From assembly GCF_022024175.1 (NCBI RefSeq), contig NZ_CP091794.1, positions 186,001 to 250,000 on the forward strand: 64,000 nt of DNA. Reading direction: 5' to 3'. Origin of the DNA: Prevotella communis. Its GTDB lineage: Bacteria; Bacteroidota; Bacteroidia; Bacteroidales; Bacteroidaceae. How positions within the stretch are numbered: position 1 is the stretch's first letter; every line of letters starts with the position of its first letter. A program made the position numbers and the translations under genes. This document shows positions 1 to 8,498 of the stretch, piece after piece. The notes beneath the pieces are model-generated. The model had not been told where the DNA came from, did not search any database, and was given only the letters and a program-made list of their open reading frames with translations.

Positions 1-839
<839 letters not shown>

Positions 840-855
840 TTAGTTTGTAGGATTT

Positions 856-3465
856 TTATTTCACGGTAAAGTCAAATGCCTGCAGGTCTTTATCGAGTGA
901 AGACGTGCCATAAAGAATCTGGTAGCGACCAGGCTTTACAGCCAGTTCGTCGATCATCTCGTCGTAGTATTCAAAGGCCTCGCCATCCAAGGTGATAGTA
1001 GCTTTCTTGGTCTCGCCAGGCTTCAGTGTCAGTTTCTCGAAGCCCTTCAGCGCCTTGATAGGTGCACCTGGGTCGTCCAGACGCTTCACGTAAACCTGTA
1101 CGGTCTCTGTTCCCTCTCGTTTGCCCGTATTGGTCACAGGCACGGTGATGGTCACCTTGCCGTCTTTCTTCATGTTCTTAGCACTCAGTTTACCCTTGCC
1201 GGTAGCAAAGGTGGTATAGCTCAGACCATAACCGAAGGCATACTGGGGGACACCGGTGAAGTAGCGATAGGTGCGGTTCTTCATAGAGTAGTCCATGAAA
1301 TCAGGTAGGTCTGCTGTAGAGCGATAGAACGTCACGGGCAGTTTGCCGCCAGGGTTGTAGTCGCCCAGCAGTACCTCAGCCAGGGCCTTTGCGCCACCCT
1401 GACCAGGATACCACGCCTGCAGCAGCGCATCGTATTCACCCTCTACGCTACCGAATGCGATAGCAGAACCAGAGCAGTTCACGAAGATAACGGGCTTGCC
1501 GGTCTTATGCATGGCACGTACCAACATCTGCTGCACCTTGGGCAGTTCGATGTCCTGCTTGTCGCCACCTTCTCCCTCCATGCGTGCAGAGATACCACCG
1601 ATGATGATGATGGCGTCGGCCACGCTCACCTCCTTAGCCAGGTCGGTGAAATCAGCCAGTTTGCGCTCGCAGATGTCGCCACGCAACATGGCGAAGTTGC
1701 CTGTGCCGCGACGATACTCAATCACCACGTCGTAGGTCTTGCCCTTCTCCACATTGAACGACTTATAGTCGGCACCACCGCGACGTCCGAAGCCTCCGAA
1801 GCCACGACGGCCACCGCCTTTGTTCTCCTCAACTACCTGACCATTCACCTTCAGCACATAGCCGTTATCGGTAGAGAGGGTGTATTTCATCTCGCCAGTA
1901 AAGGTAGCCTTATAGGTACCGCTGATGCGTACGGCCAGGTTATCGTTGGTGATACCCTCGGCAAAGCCCCAGGCACCAAAGGTAGAGAAGTTCAACTCCT
2001 TATAATATCCACTCTTGACGGGGTTCTCGAAGTTGGTGTTTCTGTCGTTCCAGAACTCTACCTTCACACCCTTTCCATCGTTGAATTCCTGCAGATGGTG
2101 TACGGTGGTATATTCATCATTCAGTTCACAAGCCTTGTTGTAGATGATTTTTGTGTTGGGCAGAGCGTTCTTGATGCCTTCGAGCAAAGAGTGCTGGTGG
2201 TTCTTGGTAGGCGTGCCGCCATAGTTACCGTTCAGCAGTTCCACATCATCGGCATTAGGACCGAGCACGGCCAGCGTCTTGATACTCTTTGAGAGCGGCA
2301 GTATGCCGCTGTTGTGCAGCAGCACCATAGACTCGCGTGCAGCCTGTGTAGCCAGTTGGTCGTGCTTCTCGCAACTGATGGTTGAGGCTGGGAGATTAGC
2401 CCAAGGCAGCATTTCGGCAGGGTCGAACATACCCAGTTCGAAGCGTCCCATCAGCGTCTTACGCAGGTGGTTGTCGAGGTCGCTCTCCTTGATGAGGCCC
2501 TTCTTCAGACCGTCGGTGAGGTTCATCATCACTTTGCCGCACTCCAGGTCGGTGCCGTTGAGCACAGCATCCACCGTAGCCGACAGAGGGTCCTTGTGGG
2601 TCTCGTGCTGACCGCGGTTAAAGAAGTTGTTGATAGCGTCACAGTCGGTCACCACCAGTCCGTCGTAGCCCCATTTGTTGCGCAGGATATCGATGAGCAG
2701 GCGGTCGCTGGAACAGCAGGGCTTGCCCTCGAAACGCTGGTAGGCACACATCACCTCCCTCACGTTGCCTTTCTTCACCAGGGCCTTGAAGGCTGGCAGA
2801 TAGGTCTCCCAGAGGTCACGGTTGGTGGGCTCTACGTTCATTGAGTGGCGCAGAGGCTCTGGTCCGCTGTGCACGGCATAGTGCTTGGCACAGGCATGCG
2901 TCTTGATGTACTTGTCGTTGTTTCCCTGCATACCTAGTACGGTCTGCACGCCCAGCACGGCATTCATGTAGGGATCTTCACCACAGGTCTCCTGTCCGCG
3001 TCCCCAACGGGGGTCACGGAAGATGTTCACGTTGGGACACCAGAAAGTCAGTTCGGGATTACCAGGATAGTAGGTCTCGCCCATGCCCACATGCTTCACG
3101 CTGTGGTCAGAGCGGTTCCAGTTGGCACGAGCCTCGTCGCTTACCTGCGAGAAGACATCATACACCAGTTTGGCATTAAAGGCAGCTGCCATACCGATGG
3201 GTTGGGGGTAAACAGTATAGTCACCCTGACGCACACCGTGGCAGGCCTCACTCCACCAGTTGTACGACGGTATGCCCAGTCGCTCAATGGAGATGCTCTT
3301 GTTCATCATGAGTCCTACCTTTTCCTCGGGCGTCAGCATGCCCAGTAGGTTCTCTACGCGTTGGGTCCTTGGTAGTTTTGTATCCTGCCAGGGATATTGC
3401 GTTTGTGCACTGACGTTTTGAATCGCAAAGGCGCATAAAGCGGCCATCATTACTTTAGTCTTCAT
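856..3465 (-). CDS. GH3 beta-xylosidase/beta-glucosidase with PA14 insert
   Basis: Secreted glycoside hydrolase family 3 enzyme (869 aa, usual size for PA14-containing members) that releases terminal beta-xylose or beta-glucose. Signal peptide is residues 1-20 (NVSAQ). The N-terminal barrel carries the conserved KHYAVHSGPE motif near residue 194 and the nucleophile Asp274 in VVTDCD; the TDC form resembles xylosidases. The second GH3 domain is interrupted by a PA14 domain (about residues 465-605), followed by a C-terminal fibronectin-III-like domain. An odd Gly/Arg-rich loop (GGGRRGFGGFGRRGG) sits inside the PA14 domain. The downstream CE1 esterase suggests xylan side-chain and oligosaccharide processing. 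Family is secure; xylosidase versus glucosidase is inferred. Confidence 0.93.
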   Translation of the reverse strand: MKTKVMMAALCAFAIQNVSAQTQYPWQDTKLPRTQRVENLLGMLTPEEKVGLMMNKSISIERLGIPSYNWWSEACHGVRQGDYTVYPQPIGMAAAFNAKLVYDVFSQVSDEARANWNRSDHSVKHVGMGETYYPGNPELTFWCPNVNIFRDPRWGRGQETCGEDPYMNAVLGVQTVLGMQGNNDKYIKTHACAKHYAVHSGPEPLRHSMNVEPTNRDLWETYLPAFKALVKKGNVREVMCAYQRFEGKPCCSSDRLLIDILRNKWGYDGLVVTDCDAINNFFNRGQHETHKDPLSATVDAVLNGTDLECGKVMMNLTDGLKKGLIKESDLDNHLRKTLMGRFELGMFDPAEMLPWANLPASTISCEKHDQLATQAARESMVLLHNSGILPLSKSIKTLAVLGPNADDVELLNGNYGGTPTKNHQHSLLEGIKNALPNTKIIYNKACELNDEYTTVHHLQEFNDGKGVKVEFWNDRNTNFENPVKSGYYKELNFSTFGAWGFAEGITNDNLAVRISGTYKATFTGEMKYTLSTDNGYVLKVNGQVVEENKGGGRRGFGGFGRRGGADYKSFNVEKGKTYDVVIEYRRGTGNFAMLRGDICERKLADFTDLAKEVSVADAIIIIGGISARMEGEGGDKQDIELPKVQQMLVRAMHKTGKPVIFVNCSGSAIAFGSVEGEYDALLQAWYPGQGGAKALAEVLLGDYNPGGKLPVTFYRSTADLPDFMDYSMKNRTYRYFTGVPQYAFGYGLSYTTFATGKGKLSAKNMKKDGKVTITVPVTNTGKREGTETVQVYVKRLDDPGAPIKALKGFEKLTLKPGETKKATITLDGEAFEYYDEMIDELAVKPGRYQILYGTSSLDKDLQAFDFTVK

Positions 3466-3497
3466 GTTAATGCTTATAGTTTTATGGTTCTACCGTG

Positions 3498-3505
3498 CAA
3501 AAATA
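3498..3505 (-). promoter_or_regulatory. -7 element for the GH3-CE1 operon
   Basis: TATTTTTG on the minus strand matches the Bacteroidetes -7 consensus TAnnTTTG and lies about 30 bases before the GH3 start codon. It overlaps the edge of the hairpin that terminates the upstream operon, so a clear -33 TTTG is not visible. Confidence 0.5.
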
Positions 3506-3507
3506 CA

Positions 3508-3540
3508 AAACATCCGGCGCATTGACTGCGTCGGATGTTT
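3508..3540 (-). terminator. Intrinsic terminator after the AICARFT-small protein operon
   Basis: A 14-base stem with one mismatch (AAACATCCGGCGCA pairing with TGCGTCGGATGTTT) and a five-base loop lies 36 bases beyond the stop at 3576. In the minus-strand direction the arm ends in a short T-rich stretch, as expected for factor-independent termination between this operon and the GH3 gene. Confidence 0.7.
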
Positions 3541-3575
3541 CATAAGTTATTCAATATGTCGCATGAGCGACAAAA

Positions 3576-3773
3576 TCAGTGTTTACGGTTGGCTCGTTGC
3601 TCGCGATACTTGGCTTTTTGCCTGGCAGAACCGCTGCCGTGAGCTCCCGTAATGTACTTTTTCTTCTTGGCTTTGGTCTTCACCTTTCCTTCGTTGGGGT
3701 CTTTGCGTTCGCCACCTCTTCCGAAAGAAATGCCATTCTCAAGAATGCTTTGAAAATCGTCTTCGCCAACCAT
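3576..3773 (-). CDS. Small basic protein of unknown function
   Basis: A 65-residue protein, acidic at the N-terminus (MVGEDDF) and very rich in Lys/Arg in the second half (KTKAKKKKYITGAHGSGSAR then KAKYREQRANRKH). No signal peptide or membrane segment. It starts 12 bases after the AICAR formyltransferase stop and shares its terminator, so it is in the same transcript. The charge pattern suggests binding to nucleic acid or the ribosome, but I do not recognise a family. It is longer than, and unlike, the small ribosomal protein THX. Reality of the gene is supported by tight spacing and the terminator directly behind it. Confidence 0.6.
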   Translation of the reverse strand: MVGEDDFQSILENGISFGRGGERKDPNEGKVKTKAKKKKYITGAHGSGSARQKAKYREQRANRKH

Positions 3774-3785
3774 AGTATAAAAGGA

Positions 3786-4976
3786 TTAATGATGGAACAA
3801 ACGTACACCTGTGAAGGCCATGGCGATGCCGTATTTGTCGCAAGTCATGATCACATGGTCATCACGAACGCTACCACCAGCCTGAGCGATATACTGCACG
3901 CCACTCTTGTGGGCACGCTCAATATTGTCGCCGAAGGGGAAGAAGGCATCACTGCCCAGACTTACCTCGGTGTTCTTGGCAATCCACTCTTTCTTCTCGG
4001 CCAGGGTCAGCACCTCGGGCTTCTCAGAGAAGAACTGCTGCCAAGCACCGTCGCGCAACACGTCGTCGTGCTCGTCTTCAGAGATATACACATCAATGGT
4101 GTTGTCGCGGTCGGCACGACGGATACCCTCCTTGAAAGGCAGGGCGAGCACTTTGGGGTGCTGGCGCAACCACCAGATGTCGGCCTTCTGACCAGCCAGA
4201 CGGGTACAGTGGATACGGCTCTGCTGACCGGCACCGATACCGATAGCCTGTCCGTCCTTCACGTAGCACACAGAGTTTGACTGTGTATATTTCAGGGTGA
4301 TGAGGGCAATCATCAGGTCGCGACGAGCCTCAGCAGAGAAAGTCTTGTTCTGTGTGGGGATATTCTCGAACAATGCGGGGTCGTCCAACTGGATCTCGTT
4401 GCGGCCCTGTTCGAAGGTAACGCCGAATACCTGCTTCGTCTCCACGGGAGCGGGCTTGTAGGCGGGGTCAATCTTAATCACGTTGTAGGTGCCCTTACGC
4501 TTGTCCTTCAGAATCTCCAGAGCCTCGGGAGTGTAGTCGGGGGCAATGACACCATCACTTACCTCGCGCTTGATAATCAGGGCGGTGGTCTTGTCGCAGG
4601 TGTCGCTCAGGGCGATAAAGTCGCCATAAGAAGACATACGGTCGGCGCCGCGGGCACGGGCATAGGCGCAGGCAATGGGACTCTCGTCCAGGCCTGGGAT
4701 GTCATCTACGAAATAGATGTGCTTCAACGTGTCGCTCAGGGGCAGACCTACAGCAGCACCAGCAGGTGATACGTGTTTGAAAGAGGCTGCAGAGGGCAGA
4801 CCGGTGGCCTGTTTCAGCTCTTTCACCAACTGCCAGGAGTTCAATGCGTCCAACAGGTTGATGTAGCCAGGGCGGCCGTTAACAACTTCGATAGGCAGTT
4901 CGGTGCCATCGTTCATAAAAATGCGGGAAGGTTTCTGATTCGGATTACATCCGTACTTCAGGGCTAGTTCTTTCAT
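3786..4976 (-). CDS. Stand-alone AICAR formyltransferase (purine biosynthesis)
   Basis: Phosphoribosylaminoimidazolecarboxamide formyltransferase, transferring a formyl group from 10-formyl-THF to AICAR in purine synthesis. The protein (396 aa) has only the AICARFT half of PurH: KYGCNPNQKP at the N-terminus, SFKHVSPAGA, KYTQSNSVCYVKDGQ, IGIGAGQQSRIHCTRLAG, and the closing GGSVRDDHVI. The MGS-like IMP cyclohydrolase domain of classical PurH is absent, matching the short stand-alone family known in some anaerobes. The ATG at 4974-4976 (MKELALKYG) is chosen because the 20 upstream residues are not family-like and lie in the promoter/leader. Transcription probably starts from the -7 element at 5007-5014. 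Confidence 0.93.
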   Translation of the reverse strand: MKELALKYGCNPNQKPSRIFMNDGTELPIEVVNGRPGYINLLDALNSWQLVKELKQATGLPSAASFKHVSPAGAAVGLPLSDTLKHIYFVDDIPGLDESPIACAYARARGADRMSSYGDFIALSDTCDKTTALIIKREVSDGVIAPDYTPEALEILKDKRKGTYNVIKIDPAYKPAPVETKQVFGVTFEQGRNEIQLDDPALFENIPTQNKTFSAEARRDLMIALITLKYTQSNSVCYVKDGQAIGIGAGQQSRIHCTRLAGQKADIWWLRQHPKVLALPFKEGIRRADRDNTIDVYISEDEHDDVLRDGAWQQFFSEKPEVLTLAEKKEWIAKNTEVSLGSDAFFPFGDNIERAHKSGVQYIAQAGGSVRDDHVIMTCDKYGIAMAFTGVRLFHH

Positions 4977-5006
4977 GTTTTTGAGAAGAATTATTATTTC
5001 CGACTG

Positions 5007-5037
5007 CAAAGGTACGAATAAGTGAGAACAATACAAA
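5007..5037 (-). promoter_or_regulatory. Proximal promoter of the AICAR formyltransferase operon
   Basis: On the minus strand TTTG, 19 bases, then TACCTTTG: an exact match to the Bacteroidetes sigma-ABfr consensus (TTTG-N19-TAnnTTTG). It ends about 30 bases before the start codon at 4976. It is part of the first copy of a duplicated unit. Confidence 0.75.
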
Positions 5038-5155
5038 ACAAAAACTCCTTTTTTTTGTTTTTATTGTCGAGCGCAAGTACCTAAGAGCGTTAGCTCAAAG
5101 GTACGAATAAGTGAGAACAATACAAAACAAAAACTCCTTTTTTTGTTTTTATTGT
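5008..5155. repeat. Duplicated terminator-promoter unit (two copies of about 60 bp)
   Basis: Copies at 5008-5067 and 5097-5155 are identical except for one base in a T-run (8 versus 7 T), separated by 29 unrelated bases. Each copy holds a full promoter for the minus strand and an A/T-rich inverted repeat around a central CTCC that could fold as the intrinsic terminator of the DUF4249 gene ending at 5162. The duplication looks recent because the copies have hardly diverged. Confidence 0.9.
5096..5126 (-). promoter_or_regulatory. Distal, duplicated promoter of the AICAR formyltransferase operon
   Basis: Second copy of the same TTTG-N19-TACCTTTG promoter, 89 bases upstream of the first. The -33, spacer and -7 are identical in the two copies; sequence just downstream of the -7 differs (CAGTC versus AGCTA). 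Confidence 0.65.
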
Positions 5156-5161
5156 TCTCTG

Positions 5162-6142
5162 CTACTGTAGACTAACCTTTGTTCTTGTTGGAGTGCAACA
5201 AGCAAATATACCTGTTCCTCCTTGTATATTTGAGAATATTTTCACAGGCTGTACTAATCCCTTCTCTGTCATGTTACCATGCCATGTTATGTCAGAATTG
5301 GCCATAAGACCAATTACATATTTGTAGTAAGATTCTGTTATGGAGAAAATAGTAATCACCCTTTCACAGCCTTCTGGCTGATTGTAATAAAAGGGTGCGC
5401 CCCGTTCCTCCATCATGATGGTATGGTGCTGTGTGGAGTCTCCAATATTGGTGAATGGAAATCCGTAGGTTGAAATAGTTTTTAAAGAACTGAGACTCTG
5501 GTTGATTTCTTGTGCGGTCAACATAAAATGCGGGTCTTTGGAATAGTCTACATTACCCATAGGCATATTATTGGCTGACGAGATGTATACGAAATAATAG
5601 TGATTTCCTGGAACCTTGTCCGTAAATGAGATATTGTAAGTATATGCAAGCTCATAGTCGTATCTTATTATTTCGTATGGCGTCACTTGTACGCTCTCAG
5701 GACCAGGCACTTTTTCTTTCTTTATCTCTATCTGGTCAATGATCACCCCTTGTGGTATTGTATCTGATGCAGTCAGTTCTTTCCCGTCTACTACAGTTCG
5801 AATTGTTATTCTATCGCCTGCATTCGGTCGTGCATCAGAACGATAAAATCCATTGCTATATGGCATAAGACCTTTAGGTTGATCGTTGATTAGCAACTCT
5901 ACTTTGAGATTCGTGTAACTACTGGGTTTTTGTGTGTCCGTAAAAAACCATGTGGTTGATATGTCAGCCATAATCGTTGTGTCTGTATTCGCTACAACAT
6001 TGAGAACTAATGTCGGTTCGCCCTTGTACTTATCCAGGTCGATAGTCTCCTCGCAACTGGAAAAAGTGTATCCTGCCACGAAAAATAGTACAATTTTCGT
6101 CAGCTCGCTCATGAATCTATTATGAAAATATCTTATTGTCAT
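5162..6142 (-). CDS. DUF4249 lipoprotein (partner of TonB receptor)
   Basis: Outer-membrane-associated lipoprotein of the DUF4249 family, which is regularly encoded next to a TonB-dependent receptor and is presumed to act as its surface partner. A signal sequence with lipobox FSSC precedes EETIDLDKYKGEPTLV, the typical family opening, and the C-terminus has GGTGIFACCTPT, the conserved end pattern. The substrate is unknown. The first ATG (6142) lies four bases after the receptor stop codon, indicating translational coupling; the internal ATG at 6112 would give a more usual signal peptide length. Transcription ends in the A/T-rich hairpin just downstream. Confidence 0.85.
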   Translation of the reverse strand: MTIRYFHNRFMSELTKIVLFFVAGYTFSSCEETIDLDKYKGEPTLVLNVVANTDTTIMADISTTWFFTDTQKPSSYTNLKVELLINDQPKGLMPYSNGFYRSDARPNAGDRITIRTVVDGKELTASDTIPQGVIIDQIEIKKEKVPGPESVQVTPYEIIRYDYELAYTYNISFTDKVPGNHYYFVYISSANNMPMGNVDYSKDPHFMLTAQEINQSLSSLKTISTYGFPFTNIGDSTQHHTIMMEERGAPFYYNQPEGCERVITIFSITESYYKYVIGLMANSDITWHGNMTEKGLVQPVKIFSNIQGGTGIFACCTPTRTKVSLQ

Positions 6143-6146
6143 CTTT

Positions 6147-8354
6147 TTATATCTTCAGCGTATATGATAATGAAGGAATAATAGATAGCAGTCCATAAGT
6201 CTTGAATCTTTTTGTATCCCCTTGTCCTGTCCACTTTATCTCCTTGGTGATAACTACAGGATTCTCGCGGTTATAGGCGTTATACAAACTAACATTCCAT
6301 GTGCCCTGCCACCCGTTGCGATAGTGCTGATAGAAGTTAACTCCTACATCTAAACGATGATAATCGGGAAGTCGGACATTGTTGCGTGATGTATAGAAGT
6401 CGGCCCCCCATTTAGCTGTGGGAACTCCTATTGGTGCTATGCTTGATCCAAAGCCTGCATTATCAAGGCGTTCATAGTTTTCAAGAGCCAGCGTTACACG
6501 GTTTCCTGAAATGAATGTCCAGCCCATAAAGAATTCCCATTGTGTTGATGCCTTATAATTAAGATTGATATTTAGCTTGTGGCGGTTGTCATATTTGGCA
6601 GGAAAACGTCTGCCCTCGTTAAGCATATCAAACAATCTTGTGTTCCACATCAAACCATAGGCAATGTTACCCGTAAGCTTTCCCTTCCTCATGCTTAGGC
6701 TAACATCAGTTCCGTATGCACGTCCATCACCTTGAGTAACTTTATCGCTCCACGACTCATCGGTTGTAAACAAACCTATGCCGTCGCGATATTCTAGTAG
6801 TCCTCGCATCGTCTTGTAGTATCCTTCTATTGAAACACGACAGTTGGCAGAGGGACTCCCATAGATGCCAACTGACCATTGGTCACTGCGTAGTGGTTGC
6901 CAAATGTTGCCAATAGGTAGCCATGCATCTGTAGAAAGGCTGATGAAACTGTTTGATACCTGTTGTTCAAACTGGTTTGTTTGCATATAGCTTCCCTTAA
7001 TGCTCATCCTGTCGTGTACCTGCCAGCATACATTGACACGAGGTTCAAGCATCTTGTGGTGTTTGTGCTGTGACGCATATATCACTCCGCGAAGGCCAAC
7101 TGAAGTCTGCAGTCTGTGGGTCAACATAAAGGTGTTGTGAATCCAGGTTGATATCTCATTAGCATGCACAATGCTATTGGGTGTACTAAGAAGTGCCTCA
7201 TCGGCCTGTATGTTGCTACTAATACAAAGCCTTTCAGGGCGATAACGGTGGTGAATCATGCCAACACCACCTCTAATCACTATCGTCTGACCTATGCTGA
7301 GGCTACCCTGTGCAGAAAGCCCCATATCGGTAATTCCATTATCATTGGTCTTATGACTGAAGGTGTAGTTGTCATTTTTTTGCTGGTTGTTATCTAGAAT
7401 AAATTGTGAAGTGTAATCGCTAACATAAGCATTTAATTCCAAATATTGCCCAGCATTAGGAGTGTAGTTCAGTCCGGTAGCAACACCAAAGTTGCCCCAT
7501 TTCAGTCTCATTTGGTCAGTTTCCGTGTATGCACTCTCACTATCCTCTTGCAGGTACGATTCCTCATCCCCCATACTCATACGGTCTGTACTATAGTAGA
7601 AGTGAGTGTATCCCTTTAGCCGTTGACTTATCTTATAGTCTAGTTTTACATTGGCATCCAGAAAATAATAGCCATTAGATTGACTGTTTCCATCGTCAAC
7701 CTTCATGCTGTTTACTTTATCCACTAATTTATCTGTCAGAAATCCAGCCCATGAGCGTCTGAAACCGATGGTAATACCCATGCGGTCTTTAATGATAGGG
7801 CCTGTCATGAAAATATTTCCTGCAAGCGCACCAAGCGTGGCCTTTGCATGAAATTGTCTGAAGTCCGACTCCTGTAGGGTTACGTCGCAGATGCCAGACA
7901 GACGTCCACCATAGTTAGCAGGGAAGTCGGACTTCAAGAATTGCACTCTGTCAACCATAGCGACGTTAAAAGCTGAGAACAAACCGCTTAGATGGTTGAC
8001 CTGATAGAGTGGCAGATGATGTAGTAAGAATAGATTCTGGTCGCTCTCGCCTCCCCTTACCAATAATCCAGAGAGGCCTTCTATGCCTTCACTTACGCCA
8101 GGTTCACTACGAAGGGCACGTAATATATCTGGTTCGCCTAGCATCTGCGGACGCCTTTCTATCTCAGCACCTTGTAGCATTACCATGCTCATCTGTGGAT
8201 GTAGGAGGGGGTTGTCACCCACAACTTCCACTTCACGCAACTGAAGGGTTGTATCGGCACGTTCTTCTTTTAGTTCCCCCTGCGCAAATGCGCACAGGGG
8301 GACTAATAGAAATTGTATAAAGAAAAACAATCTTATCTTACCTAATGATATCAT
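6147..8354 (-). CDS. TonB-dependent outer-membrane receptor
   Basis: A 735-residue outer-membrane receptor with signal peptide (VPLCAFAQ), a plug domain (about residues 40-150, with LREVEVVGD, ILRALRSEPGV and GLLVRGGESDQNL), and a beta-barrel ending in an aromatic strand (LSYTLKI). It lacks the N-terminal carboxypeptidase-like domain of SusC proteins and belongs to the smaller receptor group paired with DUF4249 proteins. The pair probably imports a specific nutrient using TonB energy; the ligand is not predictable. A TATCTTTG -7 element at 8404-8411 lies about 50 bases upstream of the start. Confidence 0.9.
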   Translation of the reverse strand: MISLGKIRLFFFIQFLLVPLCAFAQGELKEERADTTLQLREVEVVGDNPLLHPQMSMVMLQGAEIERRPQMLGEPDILRALRSEPGVSEGIEGLSGLLVRGGESDQNLFLLHHLPLYQVNHLSGLFSAFNVAMVDRVQFLKSDFPANYGGRLSGICDVTLQESDFRQFHAKATLGALAGNIFMTGPIIKDRMGITIGFRRSWAGFLTDKLVDKVNSMKVDDGNSQSNGYYFLDANVKLDYKISQRLKGYTHFYYSTDRMSMGDEESYLQEDSESAYTETDQMRLKWGNFGVATGLNYTPNAGQYLELNAYVSDYTSQFILDNNQQKNDNYTFSHKTNDNGITDMGLSAQGSLSIGQTIVIRGGVGMIHHRYRPERLCISSNIQADEALLSTPNSIVHANEISTWIHNTFMLTHRLQTSVGLRGVIYASQHKHHKMLEPRVNVCWQVHDRMSIKGSYMQTNQFEQQVSNSFISLSTDAWLPIGNIWQPLRSDQWSVGIYGSPSANCRVSIEGYYKTMRGLLEYRDGIGLFTTDESWSDKVTQGDGRAYGTDVSLSMRKGKLTGNIAYGLMWNTRLFDMLNEGRRFPAKYDNRHKLNINLNYKASTQWEFFMGWTFISGNRVTLALENYERLDNAGFGSSIAPIGVPTAKWGADFYTSRNNVRLPDYHRLDVGVNFYQHYRNGWQGTWNVSLYNAYNRENPVVITKEIKWTGQGDTKRFKTYGLLSIIPSLSYTLKI

Positions 8355-8498
8355 TTTAAATATCTTTTTACCTTTAATAAATTGTGACAGGCCTTGTCGG
8401 GTGCAAAGATACTACACATATTGTACATGTAGATAGTTATCCGTATTTAAAACACCTTTCAAAACTTGTCAAAATGATATTTAAAGGAAACGAAAGGC

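Noticed and set aside
1507..2292. 261-codon frame opposite the GH3 gene
   Set aside because: Shadow frame caused by codon bias of the GH3 gene; composition is not protein-like.
3579..4280. Long open frame on the plus strand opposite the AICARFT gene
   Set aside because: It is the antisense shadow of a well-conserved gene; no start signal or family match.
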